A DNA stretch of 64,000 nucleotides. It comes from Clostridium sp. chh4-2. Lineage in GTDB: Bacteria; Bacillota; Clostridia; Lachnospirales; Lachnospiraceae. Below are positions 49,865-59,749 of this stretch, piece by piece. Made by a program: the position numbers and the translations under genes. The DNA is taken from the NCBI RefSeq assembly GCF_002899675.1, contig NZ_PKUU01000023.1, positions 1-64,000 on the forward strand. The letters are read 5' to 3'. A model generated the notes under the pieces. That model saw only the letters and a program-made list of their open reading frames with translations. It did no database searches and was not told where the DNA came from. Within the stretch, counting starts at the first letter, position 1, and every line of letters starts with the position of its first letter.

Positions 49865-52366
49865 TTACAGTTCCAAATCAATTATCTGCTCATCTCCCAG
49901 ACTGCCTATATGCAGTTTAAGCGGGATATCTGGATTCACGTGTTCCAGCGCTGTGATCTTAACCAGCTTCTCCTGCCCTGCCATCATTGGGAAATAATTG
50001 TCTTCACAGACGATCTTCCGATCGCATTCTATTTCCAGCATCTGCACCATTCCTTCTGAATGGACGGTCAATTCCCACTGGCCCTGCCCCGTCTTTTTAG
50101 CGGAAGCCTGTATTGGTTTTTTCACCAGTTCCAATTCTCCATATGGGCAGAACAGAAGCAGATCCTCGGAAACGATGCGGCCGTCCGCATAGGCGCGCAC
50201 AAAAACAGTCTCTTTAGTGCGGTCCCGAACCTTAGAATACAGCTGTTTAAGCGTTAATGCGGTCAAAAGTTCACCGGACTGGCAAACCGTCTCTTTGTGG
50301 AATTCCTGAAGCACGGTTCCCTCTTCGTCTAAGTGGAATGCATCCAGTCTGACATTGGCGGAAGAAGGCAGATGGTTGGAAAGCATCACCCTCACATCAC
50401 ACAGATCACGGTAAGGGAATATGGATATTCCGCTGTACAAACGCTGAACCACATAATAGCTCATCATCGGGCGGCCGTCATAATCCACGCATCCGAACTG
50501 GAACAGAGGGCCTCCCTTATTAAAGGACCAATAGATAATTCCGTTGTTGGACGGGCCGGTAAAACGGAACTGGCTCAGCGCATTATAATCTGCCCTGGCC
50601 TGTTCCACCTCAAGCGCATGAAGGTAACCGCGCAGGGAAGTGACGTCAAACCAGCTGCTGAACGGCCTTCTGTTAAAAAGCGGGAGGGAAGTAAGCTTCG
50701 CCCATTTTTCCGCCCATCCGGCGCCTTCAAACTCCTTTAAATCCAGACCCATATATTTTTCCAATGTTTCCGGGCGGGAATAGCTTTCCGTTGTCCAGCA
50801 GGTTTCGCTTACAAACAAAGGATCTTTAAATGCATTGTAATAATTGCCCCAGCAGTGGCAGTCGCCTTCGGCAGGTGACTGACAGTATTTCCCTCCGTGA
50901 GGAGAATTGCAGATATAGGGCAGTTCCGGGCAAATTCTCTTCACCAGGCCCGGCACATGTTCTAAAGGCAGGGAACTTCCGTAAAAACGGTCCAGTTCCT
51001 GCTGCCAGCCGTATTCATCCCATCCCTCCAACTGCTCGTTGCCTCCGCAGACTAAGCAGATGCATGGATGGGAACGGATGGTTTTCAGCACGCCTTCCGT
51101 CTCTTCCAAAAATTCCCGCACAAACTCAGAATCGTAATCCGGGTACACGTTGCTGTGCAGAAACAGGTCATGCCAGATGAGAATTCCCCTTCGATCGCAT
51201 TCCGCAAAAAACGAATCATCCTCCACAGCGCCTCCGCCCCATACGCGCACCAAATTCACATGGCTTTTTTCAAGCAGAGTGAACATGGCATCATACTGTT
51301 CTCTGGTTCCATACACCTTTAAATAATCAAATGGTATGTAGTTCTGCCCGTGAGCGTAAATCTTCTGCCCGTTTACGGCAATGTAAAATGTCTTCTGTCC
51401 CGTCTCCGTCCGTTCCACAATTTCCACAGTACGGATTCCAATCTGCCTCTCCGTTTCATCCGTCACCGTCTCTCCCTCCATGAGGGAAACTTTCAGCGTA
51501 TAAAGATAAGATTCTCCATACCCCGCAGGCCACCACAGATTCGGATCGGTAACCGTAATCCCGGTTTCCCGTTCTTCTTCCAAAGCGTCATAACCGGTTT
51601 CCCAGACACAGGTTCCGTCCTTTTTCATCAGGGATATCCGCACTTTTGTATCCGCACCTGCGTTTTTAACGCTTACGCTCACCCGTCCGCGGGCAGTCGG
51701 CCCGATCGCATCCGTAGCGTAGGATACGTCTGAAATATACGCGGCCGGGTAAAAATACAGCTCCACAGGCCGGTTGATCCCGATTCCCAACACTCCGGTT
51801 CCCACATTTAGCAGGCTGGAATTTGTGAAAAAGCTGCGCTGGTAACGACGGATCAGGGATTTTCCCAGCAGGCCTTCCGTTCCATCCCCTCTTTTCAAGC
51901 ACTCTGCGGCCCCGATCTTATCCTCAATCATGCGCGAATGGGCTTGAATGCGGATTTGAAGGCGGTTATGTTCCAAAACCAGAACGGAGGCATCCACCTT
52001 AAATTCATAGCTTCGGTATGCATTGGCCGTTTTTCCCAGGAATACTCCGTTTAGCCAAACCTCTGAAAATGTGTCCACACCCCATAATTTGAGAATCACC
52101 GTACCGTACATTCCGTATTCGGACGGGGCGTCAAATTCAGTTTCATACAGCCAGTCGCTCTTAGCCACCCAGGCGGCGTCAAAGGCGGCCTGAGTGCCCG
52201 CATATGGGTTATTAAGCCTGCCGTGGCGCATCAGATCATACTGCACGCAGCCCGGCACTTCCGCTTTCATGGCGTCCTTTACAGCCGTAGGCTGTATATG
52301 ATCCGGCAGATTGGAATCGTATTGTCCCACGCTCCAGTCCGTCAGTTCTACTTCTAATTTTCTCAT
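49865..52366 (-). CDS. Glycoside hydrolase family 2, beta-mannosidase-like
   Basis: An 833-aa cytoplasmic enzyme (no signal peptide) with the beta-mannosidase order: sugar-binding domain (WLYETEFDAPSE, VWLNGVFLG), Ig-like domain, then the barrel with HGQNYIPFDYL, VRVWGGGAVEDDSFF and the acid/base Glu in VCGGNEQLEGW; the nucleophile Glu is probably in LFVSETCW. It should release mannose from beta-mannosides or N-glycan fragments brought in by the neighbouring transporter. It lies 16 bp before the GH1 gene. Confidence 0.88.
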   Translation of the reverse strand: MRKLEVELTDWSVGQYDSNLPDHIQPTAVKDAMKAEVPGCVQYDLMRHGRLNNPYAGTQAAFDAAWVAKSDWLYETEFDAPSEYGMYGTVILKLWGVDTFSEVWLNGVFLGKTANAYRSYEFKVDASVLVLEHNRLQIRIQAHSRMIEDKIGAAECLKRGDGTEGLLGKSLIRRYQRSFFTNSSLLNVGTGVLGIGINRPVELYFYPAAYISDVSYATDAIGPTARGRVSVSVKNAGADTKVRISLMKKDGTCVWETGYDALEEERETGITVTDPNLWWPAGYGESYLYTLKVSLMEGETVTDETERQIGIRTVEIVERTETGQKTFYIAVNGQKIYAHGQNYIPFDYLKVYGTREQYDAMFTLLEKSHVNLVRVWGGGAVEDDSFFAECDRRGILIWHDLFLHSNVYPDYDSEFVREFLEETEGVLKTIRSHPCICLVCGGNEQLEGWDEYGWQQELDRFYGSSLPLEHVPGLVKRICPELPYICNSPHGGKYCQSPAEGDCHCWGNYYNAFKDPLFVSETCWTTESYSRPETLEKYMGLDLKEFEGAGWAEKWAKLTSLPLFNRRPFSSWFDVTSLRGYLHALEVEQARADYNALSQFRFTGPSNNGIIYWSFNKGGPLFQFGCVDYDGRPMMSYYVVQRLYSGISIFPYRDLCDVRVMLSNHLPSSANVRLDAFHLDEEGTVLQEFHKETVCQSGELLTALTLKQLYSKVRDRTKETVFVRAYADGRIVSEDLLLFCPYGELELVKKPIQASAKKTGQGQWELTVHSEGMVQMLEIECDRKIVCEDNYFPMMAGQEKLVKITALEHVNPDIPLKLHIGSLGDEQIIDLEL

Positions 52367-52393
52367 ATCGCGGCTCCTTTGTCATCTTTGATC

Positions 52394-53398
52394 TCATTCT
52401 TTCGGCCTTGTTTTCGTATAAACATCCCTGTCGGCCAGCTGGTTTCTAAGCGGCCGTCCTTCCCGGTAACGATTTATATTGTCACAGATAATCTCCAGGG
52501 ACTGAGCCACCAGATCAGGCATTTCCGGCGTGCAGTGGGGAGTGATCACCATATTTTCCAGGTCCCACAGCGGGCTGTCCCCGCTTAAAGGCTCATATTC
52601 AAAGGTATCACAGCCGGCTCCTGCGATCTCGCCGGACGCTAAGGCTTTTGCAAGGGCTTCTTCGTCCACAATCGATCCTCTTGCCATATTGATTAAAAGG
52701 GCGGTGGGCTTCATAATTTTAAATGCGTGCTCATCGATCATATGATAGGTTTCATCGGATAACCGGACGGATAATACGACGATATCGCTGCGCTTCAGCA
52801 GTTCATCCACGCTTTCCCCTTTATCCGCGCAGAATATTTCATCAACGCCTTCCGGCAGGGTGTCACAGCTTCTGTCATATCCCAATACGTTCATACCGAA
52901 TACTTTAGCGCGTTTTGCCACTTCTTTTCCGGTAAATCCCATGCCGATGATGCCCATGGTTTTTGAATACATGCCCCGGCTTTCCACGTACATGCGGCCG
53001 CCCCAGATATGGTTCTTCTGCTGGGCCGATACATCATGGATTTTATAGATCAGGGACAGAGCCAGAAAGAAGGTGTGTTCCGCCAGCACAGGGCCGGATC
53101 TGCCTGCCGATCCGCTCAGCATGATGCCCCGCTCAAATATCTCCGGGCGGGCGGAAAAGTTAAGTCCCGCATGGTCGCAGTGAATCCATTTCAGATTCTT
53201 TCCTTCATTCAGAATCTGGTCGTTTAAATCGCTTCCAAGAATAGCCACATCCGCTTTCTGAAGGGCTCTTGAAATGCCCTCTACATCATTTTTATCCACT
53301 TTTATGATCTCGGCAGGAGCCAGCGCATCCGCCAGCTTATCCCAGTGCCACCCATCGTATGCTACAGTCGTCAGTACGGTTGAAATTTTTCTTTCCAT
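52394..53398 (-). CDS. D-isomer specific 2-hydroxyacid dehydrogenase
   Basis: A 334-aa NAD-dependent dehydrogenase. The dinucleotide site is IGMGFTGKEVAKRAKVFG. The substrate Arg is in NMARGSIVDEEAL, Glu in FEYEPLSGDSPLW and His in TPHCTPEMPDL. It lies between the sugar permeases and the glycosidases, which is unusual; it may act on a sugar acid or ketoacid derived from the imported glycan. A short TATTCTCC-type region before the ATG gives a modest ribosome binding site (GGAG). Confidence 0.88.
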   Translation of the reverse strand: MERKISTVLTTVAYDGWHWDKLADALAPAEIIKVDKNDVEGISRALQKADVAILGSDLNDQILNEGKNLKWIHCDHAGLNFSARPEIFERGIMLSGSAGRSGPVLAEHTFFLALSLIYKIHDVSAQQKNHIWGGRMYVESRGMYSKTMGIIGMGFTGKEVAKRAKVFGMNVLGYDRSCDTLPEGVDEIFCADKGESVDELLKRSDIVVLSVRLSDETYHMIDEHAFKIMKPTALLINMARGSIVDEEALAKALASGEIAGAGCDTFEYEPLSGDSPLWDLENMVITPHCTPEMPDLVAQSLEIICDNINRYREGRPLRNQLADRDVYTKTRPKE

Positions 53399-53425
53399 TT
53401 TTTATTCTCCATTCAATTTAATTAA

Positions 53426-54301
53426 CTAGCCCTTTACGGAGCCCACCATTACGCCTTTTGCGAAATGTTTCTGTAAAAACGGGTAAATACACATAATCGG
53501 CAGCATGCTCAGCACCACGGAAGCCATACGCATGGTTTCCTGAGGCGGAGCCGTATCGTTAAAGGACTGGGCCACGCCGGAGGCATCCGCATCGATTACC
53601 AGCTGTTTTACCATCAGCTGAAGAGTCCATTTTTCCGTATCCGATATGTACAGCATGGCGTCGAAATACGTGTTCCAGTGCATTACGGCAAAAAACAGGG
53701 TAAATGTGGCTATAATCGGCATGGACAGCGGCAGGATGATCTTAAAGAACACGCCCACCTCGCTACATCCGTCAATCCTCGCCGCCTCCTCTAAGGACAG
53801 CGGAATGGATTTAATGAAGGAACACACCACTACCAGATGCCACGCACTTGTCAGGGAAGACCAGATCAATGCCCAGTAGCTGTTAAGCAGACCCAGCTTC
53901 TGCACCACCAGATAGGTGGGGATGGTTCCTGCGTTGAAAAACAGGGTGACAATGACCATTCCGTAGATCAGCTTATGTCCCGGAAGCTCTGTTTTCGTCA
54001 GGCCGTAGGCCATGGACAGAGTGACCGCTAGATCCAGCACGGTTCCCACAATGGTGATGAACAGCGTGCTTTTTAAAGAATTGATGTAGCTGTGTGTCGA
54101 CAGAATGTACTTATAGGATTCCAGCGACCATTTAGGCGGCAGCAGGTAAAATTTAAACGGTTCATATGCGGCCGGATCTGTAAATGAGATGCTGAGCACG
54201 TACAGAAACGGCAGCACACACATCAGCGAAATCACCAATACAACTGCAGATATGATCAGATCGCCGGCAGATAATTTCTTTTTTTTCGGTTTCATTTCCA
54301 T
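53426..54301 (-). CDS. ABC sugar transporter permease, LplC type
   Basis: A 291-aa membrane protein with six helices and the EAA loop EEAARIDGCSEVGVFFKIILPLS that contacts the ATPase. The C-terminal FLQKHFAKGVMVGSVKG is typical of the YtcP/LplC group. The start is at 54301, or two codons later where spacing to GGGGG is better. No ATPase gene is present, so a shared MsmK-like ATPase must serve it. Confidence 0.92.
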   Translation of the reverse strand: MEMKPKKKKLSAGDLIISAVVLVISLMCVLPFLYVLSISFTDPAAYEPFKFYLLPPKWSLESYKYILSTHSYINSLKSTLFITIVGTVLDLAVTLSMAYGLTKTELPGHKLIYGMVIVTLFFNAGTIPTYLVVQKLGLLNSYWALIWSSLTSAWHLVVVCSFIKSIPLSLEEAARIDGCSEVGVFFKIILPLSMPIIATFTLFFAVMHWNTYFDAMLYISDTEKWTLQLMVKQLVIDADASGVAQSFNDTAPPQETMRMASVVLSMLPIMCIYPFLQKHFAKGVMVGSVKG

Positions 54302-54309
54302 TCACCCCC

Positions 54310-55245
54310 TTAATAGATCCCTTCGTATCCCATTTTTTTCACGATCCGGTTGGAAACCCATACGAACAGACATCCAACCAGGCCCTTGAATACGCTGACC
54401 GCAGATGCAAAGCTGATATTTCCCTGGATAATACCCAGCCGGTATGCATAGGTGTCGAATACCTCTGCCACGCTGTTGACGGAAGGATTGGCCATCAGCA
54501 AAATCTGTTCGAATCCTACGTTTAATATGGTTCCCAGCTTGAGAATCAGCAGCGTAACGATTGTAGGAGCGATGGCCGGCAAAGTTATGTACCAGATTTT
54601 CTGCAGACGCCCGGCCCCATCCATAACTGCAGCCTCATATTGTTCCATATCCACGGCCGAAATCGAAGCCAGGAAAATGATGGTTCCCCAGCCCGCCTCT
54701 TTCCAGATGTTCTGGGATACAATAATGCCCCAAAACAGCTTTGGTTCGGACAAAAATGATACGGTAGGGCTGCCCATAGTTGCCAATGCTTTATTCACCA
54801 CGCCCACATCCACGGACAGCAGGAAAAACGTCATGCTGGCTACGATAACCCAGGACAAAAAATGGGGCAGATAGAGCATGGTCTGGTTAAACCGTTTGAA
54901 CTTCTCATTTTTAATTTCATTCAATAACAGCGCCAGCACAATCGGCACCGGAAAATGAAATAAAAGATTCAGGAAATTAATACACAGGGTATTGCGCAGC
55001 ATCAGATAAAAATAATCATCCTGGATCAATTCCTTAAAATGCTTCAGGCCGACCCACTGGCTTCCCGCCATCCCCACATAGGGGTTGTAATCCTGAAATA
55101 TAATGCCCAGCATTCCCATAGGGATGAATTTAAAGATAATAAAGTAAATAATCCCCGGAAGCATCAGCAAATACACATACCGTCCCTGATACATGCGCCT
55201 TAACGTCCGCCTGTAAGGGGTTTCTTTTGCGTTCGGCACTCCCAT
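54310..55245 (-). CDS. ABC sugar transporter permease, LplB type
   Basis: A 311-aa membrane protein with six helices. The EAA loop YEAAVMDGAGRLQKIWYITLPA is clear, and the N-terminal YLLMLPGIIYFIIFKFIPM is typical of LplB/YteP. GGAGG is only two bases from the ATG, so the GTG two codons later is an alternative start. It pairs with the LplC-type permease nine bases downstream. Confidence 0.92.
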   Translation of the reverse strand: MGVPNAKETPYRRTLRRMYQGRYVYLLMLPGIIYFIIFKFIPMGMLGIIFQDYNPYVGMAGSQWVGLKHFKELIQDDYFYLMLRNTLCINFLNLLFHFPVPIVLALLLNEIKNEKFKRFNQTMLYLPHFLSWVIVASMTFFLLSVDVGVVNKALATMGSPTVSFLSEPKLFWGIIVSQNIWKEAGWGTIIFLASISAVDMEQYEAAVMDGAGRLQKIWYITLPAIAPTIVTLLILKLGTILNVGFEQILLMANPSVNSVAEVFDTYAYRLGIIQGNISFASAVSVFKGLVGCLFVWVSNRIVKKMGYEGIY

Positions 55246-55304
55246 TCCTCCTTCTTTTTAAAAAGCTATTACATAGAGATGTAATAGCTTTTTAACTCAT
55301 TCTT

Positions 55305-56897
55305 CTATTCTGATACAACCGCCTTATAGCTGGCAGCAAATTCCTGATAAGCTTCTTTCATCTCAGGCTTTGCATTTAATTCGTCAACATAAGCCCGGTA
55401 ATCGTCCATGGAGATCTGGCCGGTAACAGCCTGAACACCTTTGGCAGCCCAATCCTGGGAATATTTAGGCCATACGTTGATCCATTTCTGGCTTGTGGCA
55501 ATATAGAACGGATTGGTGCGGGCTTTTTCCAGATAACCGTAGCTGTCGAACAGTTCTCTCTGAGCCTGGTTGTATTCTTCCGGAGCAGCCGTACTGTCGA
55601 TCTTCATAAATGGGTTGTACATTAACGGGAGCACCTGCCATGGCGCGCTGGAGCCCATCTCCTGATCGCGCAGCTCTGTCATCACTTTTTCTCCGTTAAC
55701 AACATTGTAGTGAACGCCTTCCACGCCATATGTGGTCAGGTCATAAAATTCTTCCGTGGTAGTTTTCTCAAAATAATCCAGTATCTTCAGCATTTTTTCT
55801 TCCGGAACCGCTTTGGATATAAACATGCTGTCGATTACGCCTGTTCCTGCGTCCACCGCATAGCATCCTTCTTTTCCTTCCAGCAGCGGAACAAACTGTG
55901 CAACCGCATCCGGATTCTTTTTCTCAAGGGTCTTTGTAAATGGATAGCACCAGCGGCCGGACTCATTGATCATGGTTACGGCTGATCCAGACTGGAACAT
56001 CTCTGTGGCCTGGGTTGGCTTCATAACGGAAAATTCTTTGGACAGAATGCCTCTTTCATACGCTTCCCTCATCCACTCCACATAGTCGGTGAATCCCGGA
56101 GTCAGTTTCTGGTATACCAGACCGCCTTCTTCATTATAATAAGGATCGTCCACTCCAAATGCAGACGCCAAACCGCCGCTTCCTCCTAAAAATACATCCT
56201 GCTTGGAAACCAGTCCTACCATATTAGGATTCTTCTCAACCACCGCTTCCAGCACATCCAGAAGCTCATCCATGGTATTCGGCATCTCCATTCCGGCGGC
56301 TTTTACAAGATCTTCACGTATGATCGGCGCTCCCTGAACCTTCGGCACACTCTGTGGAATTCCGTAGATGCGTCCGTTGATTCTGCTTGTCTCCCATGCT
56401 TCAGGCGCTACCTTATCCCTTAAATTAGGATAATTGCTGAAATCTCCCAACACATCGGTCAAATCCCAAAATGCGCCGTTTTGCACTGCATTGATAAAAG
56501 AAGGATCGTTCAAATTCTTTGATAAGTTCGCAACTAATACTTCCGGAATCTGTTTGGAAGCCAAAATCAGGTTTAATTTTGTCGTATAATCCCCATCCGG
56601 AATCCATTCTACCTTTAATTCCGTATTTGTTCTTTTCTGATATTCCTGCCAATATGTATTGTTCATATCAGGAACCTGGTCAAACAGACGAACCGTCATC
56701 TGAATCTTTAATGGTTCTTCATTTTGTTCCCGGGTTTGATCCTGGCTTTGTTCCTGGCTTTGATTCTGACCCGGATCTTTGCTCTGCGCCTCTGTCTTCG
56801 CTTCTGTTCCCTTAGATGCCGGTGCACTTCCGCACGCTGCTAAGGATCCTACGGTTAATGTAGCGGCCAGCAATCCTGCAATGGCTTTCTTTAACAT
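55305..56897 (-). CDS. Extracellular solute-binding lipoprotein of the LplA type
   Basis: A 530-aa lipoprotein with lipobox LAAC (Cys22) after a hydrophobic signal. A Gln/Glu/Ser-rich spacer follows, then a large sugar-binding domain (family 1 solute-binding type). It is the first gene of the uptake and glycosidase operon and delivers oligosaccharide to the two permeases. GGGGG precedes the ATG by about eight bases. The gene is divergent from the AraC-type sensor at 57228. Confidence 0.93.
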   Translation of the reverse strand: MLKKAIAGLLAATLTVGSLAACGSAPASKGTEAKTEAQSKDPGQNQSQEQSQDQTREQNEEPLKIQMTVRLFDQVPDMNNTYWQEYQKRTNTELKVEWIPDGDYTTKLNLILASKQIPEVLVANLSKNLNDPSFINAVQNGAFWDLTDVLGDFSNYPNLRDKVAPEAWETSRINGRIYGIPQSVPKVQGAPIIREDLVKAAGMEMPNTMDELLDVLEAVVEKNPNMVGLVSKQDVFLGGSGGLASAFGVDDPYYNEEGGLVYQKLTPGFTDYVEWMREAYERGILSKEFSVMKPTQATEMFQSGSAVTMINESGRWCYPFTKTLEKKNPDAVAQFVPLLEGKEGCYAVDAGTGVIDSMFISKAVPEEKMLKILDYFEKTTTEEFYDLTTYGVEGVHYNVVNGEKVMTELRDQEMGSSAPWQVLPLMYNPFMKIDSTAAPEEYNQAQRELFDSYGYLEKARTNPFYIATSQKWINVWPKYSQDWAAKGVQAVTGQISMDDYRAYVDELNAKPEMKEAYQEFAASYKAVVSE

Positions 56898-57227
56898 AAT
56901 AAAAACCCCCTGTTATTCATTTTAATTTGTTGTTTGTTGTTGGGATGTGCACATCCGTTTGATGATCTTACTGTAACCCTTCTTTCCTTTTTCGTAAATA
57001 TTTACTTTCCTTTTCTGTGATTAAATCCTATGATCTGCCGTTGTAACTTTCTACTTTCGTGATAACATTCTATGGATTCACCCTATAATTCATCGACAAT
57101 CCGGCTTTTTCATATTATACTTTTTTATAGAAATATCGTGATTTTAAGGATATGGAACAGTCACAAGATATCTTATTAAAGATTTAAATCACAATTAAGA
57201 TTTAGATCAGGGGAGGGGTCAAATCGT
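56898..57227. promoter_or_regulatory. Divergent control region between SBP operon and AraC gene
   Basis: 330 non-coding bases. A perfect 14-bp palindrome GGATGTGCACATCC lies at 56943-56956 in the SBP leader and could be an operator. An AT-rich block with a minus-strand TATAAT near 57114 may be the SBP promoter, but no good -35 accompanies it. I see no other gene. Confidence 0.45.
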
Positions 57228-59489
57228 ATGAGGATTTCGCGGCGTCATCAAAACAGGTCTGTATTATGGAGAAATGTTATTCTGCTGTCTCTGCTTCTGC
57301 TATTTCCCATCTGCTCCCTTCTCTATTTTGTGCTGCGGATCGGTACGGAAAATCTGCTGGACTACACTCAGAACAAAGAAATCCAGCTGCTCTCCAATTA
57401 TACCAACGGCCTGGATTCCAATCTGATCACAGCGGATAATTTAACCAACCAGCTTCTGTTTGATAATGACGTGATGACTGTCCTGTCGTCTGATCCGGAA
57501 GAACCGGATTATGCAGCCATAAAATCGGTCCTGCTCAGCATTGAGCGGATGTACTACTCCAATCGTTTTATCGAATCCATCTACCTTTATGATACCATCC
57601 ATCCTTACATCCTGTCCGATGCGATGATTTATAAAAAAGACTTTACGGACACCGAAGTGCTGGAAGACGATCTCTATTCCTCCACCGGACTAAAGCCACT
57701 TCGCACGGTGGATCGGAGCACAGCCGTAACGCAGGCGAAACCGGTCACGCTGCTCAGCTATGTAAAACAGGTGTATAACCACAGCGCGGGGACTCCGGTC
57801 ACAATAATCGTCAACGTGCATCCGGAAGCATTTGCCACCCTTAACAATACCGGCCAGCCAACCGGATCGTTTTTTATTCTGGATTCCGGTCTTTCACCTC
57901 TTTATGAATTTCAGACGGATCATGTGCCAAAGGCTGAAATTCTGGACGATTTTTCCAACCTGCTGGCCCAACAGGAGAAATCCGATTCCCCAGGATGGTC
58001 TGCGCTGACCATTCACAAAGAGAAATATTTTTTATGTTACCAGTTTCTGCCGGATTTCGGCCTGTATACCCTGTCCGTACAGAATTACACTTATTTCACG
58101 GACAGCATTATCCAGACCACCGGAAGTCTGGCGCTGCCATTTGTGGTCATCATTCTGATCTCCATACTGGCAATCTTATTTGTCTCCTACCTGCTGTACC
58201 GGCCGCTAAAACAGCTGCTTCAGAAGTTTGAGATTCCCATGCATTTGCTGCCTCAGACCAATCAGCCCAATGAATACTATCTGCTGTCAAATGCCATGTC
58301 CAATCTGTATGAACAGAAACGGGAGCTGGAACAGCAGTATACGATCACCCGGTCCTATGCGGAGACCTATTCGCTTCACGAATTTTTGATTGCTTCGGAA
58401 TTTAATAAGGAAGATTTCCTCCAGCTCAGCTCTACGCTGAAGCTGACATTGGAGCACCCGTTTTTTTACCTGCTGCTTCTTAAATTTAAGCAGCCAATTC
58501 CAAGGGAGATACGGAAATCTTTTTCCGACACGCTGTCCCGCCTGGTTTCCGACTCCTTTTACAATATCACCATAACGGACCCTCATAATCTCACCGTTTT
58601 GCTGAACACGTCCCTGAGCGCCGAATCGGTTCTTAAAATCGCCGGCTGCTTAAAACAGGAGTTCACGGACAAAAAATATACGGCAATTATCGGCATCAGC
58701 ACTTGTTTTGATGAGATCGAGTCCATTCCGACTTATTATAATGAGGCCTTAAAAAAGCTGCATGAACAGCCGTTTACCGCCTTAAATCAGGCGGAAATCA
58801 TCAATCTCAACCCGGAAGAAAACAATGGGGAGAACATTTATCCAAAACCCGATTTAGATACTCTGCTGACCAAAATAGCGGAACAGGACCGGGATGGAGT
58901 GCTGTCTGCCGCCCTCGATCTGCTTGAACCATATACTTCCGTGCCGGAAAGCAATTATCTCTATTTAATTTACCTGGTTTTTGAAATAGAGAGCTCCGTA
59001 TATAAACATGTGGTATCCTTAGGCGGCGTCTATGATAACCCGGAATACAATAATTACCAGCTGTACCGGCGGATCAGGGAAACGGATGATCTCTTTTCTC
59101 TTAAACATAACCTGCTGTCCTTTTTGGAACACAGCCTGGACCTGCTGCAGCTGAAAAGCCAGCGCCAGTACAGCGACATAATCGGGCAGGTGCTCGAATT
59201 CATTGGGGAAAATTACAGTTCAGATATTTCAATCGTAGATATAGCAGAATATGTCCATCTCTCCCCCAACTATCTGAGCAACCTTTTTAAAGCTGAGAGA
59301 AATGAAACATTATTAGAAACGTTAACCACCGTCCGCATGGAAAATGCCAAAAAGCTTCTTGACGATCCCTCCCTGCGCATTAAAGATGTGGCTGCACTGG
59401 TAGGTTATAACACAGTACAAAGCTTTATTCGCTATTTCAAAAAATACTATCATGTCACACCGGAACAGTGGCGTAAAATTAATCAATAG
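57228..59489 (+). CDS. AraC family regulator with extracellular sensor domain (YesN/YtdP-like)
   Basis: A 753-aa one-component sensor. It has a membrane helix near residues 15-38, an extracellular Cache-like domain to about 295, and a second helix at about 300-325. A linker with coiled coil (NLYEQKRELEQQY) follows, then a middle domain and the C-terminal AraC double helix-turn-helix (about 655-753: DIAEYVHLSPNYLSNLFKAE, IKDVAALVGYNTVQSFIRYFKKYYHVTPEQWR). It probably senses a sugar outside the cell and controls the divergent SBP operon. GGAGGGG precedes the ATG. Confidence 0.92.
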   Translation: MRISRRHQNRSVLWRNVILLSLLLLFPICSLLYFVLRIGTENLLDYTQNKEIQLLSNYTNGLDSNLITADNLTNQLLFDNDVMTVLSSDPEEPDYAAIKSVLLSIERMYYSNRFIESIYLYDTIHPYILSDAMIYKKDFTDTEVLEDDLYSSTGLKPLRTVDRSTAVTQAKPVTLLSYVKQVYNHSAGTPVTIIVNVHPEAFATLNNTGQPTGSFFILDSGLSPLYEFQTDHVPKAEILDDFSNLLAQQEKSDSPGWSALTIHKEKYFLCYQFLPDFGLYTLSVQNYTYFTDSIIQTTGSLALPFVVIILISILAILFVSYLLYRPLKQLLQKFEIPMHLLPQTNQPNEYYLLSNAMSNLYEQKRELEQQYTITRSYAETYSLHEFLIASEFNKEDFLQLSSTLKLTLEHPFFYLLLLKFKQPIPREIRKSFSDTLSRLVSDSFYNITITDPHNLTVLLNTSLSAESVLKIAGCLKQEFTDKKYTAIIGISTCFDEIESIPTYYNEALKKLHEQPFTALNQAEIINLNPEENNGENIYPKPDLDTLLTKIAEQDRDGVLSAALDLLEPYTSVPESNYLYLIYLVFEIESSVYKHVVSLGGVYDNPEYNNYQLYRRIRETDDLFSLKHNLLSFLEHSLDLLQLKSQRQYSDIIGQVLEFIGENYSSDISIVDIAEYVHLSPNYLSNLFKAERNETLLETLTTVRMENAKKLLDDPSLRIKDVAALVGYNTVQSFIRYFKKYYHVTPEQWRKINQ

Positions 59490-59598
59490 CAGATATACTT
59501 TTTTAATTCTTTCGTTATTGTTTTTATTATTTTTTTATGGAATAGCCATACTTTACTCACAAATAGCTGGCATAATATAAGAGAACTAGTTAATAAAA

Positions 59599-59638
59599 CT
59601 TTTTCATACTCATACGGGATGCAAAAGCATCCTGCCCC
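59599..59638. repeat. CTTTTTCATACTCATAC-hairpin motif, copy b
   Basis: The 17 bases identical to 39889-39905 are followed by GGGATGC-AAAA-GCATCCT and CCCC. Hairpin sequence differs completely from copy a while pairing is kept. It lies about 110 bases after the AraC gene. Confidence 0.6.
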
Positions 59639-59683
59639 TATAACATTTTCTTATTTACATATTATACCTACCATTCCTAAAGT

Positions 59684-59724
59684 GAAACCAAACGCCTGCC
59701 AACCCCGCAGGCGTTTGGTTTTTT
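59684..59724 (+). terminator. Terminator after the AraC-type gene
   Basis: AACCAAACGCCTGC pairs perfectly with GCAGGCGTTTGGTT (59686-59720, seven-base loop) and is followed by TTTT. Confidence 0.85.
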
Positions 59725-59749
59725 ACTTGTACCAAATATTTTTTTAATC

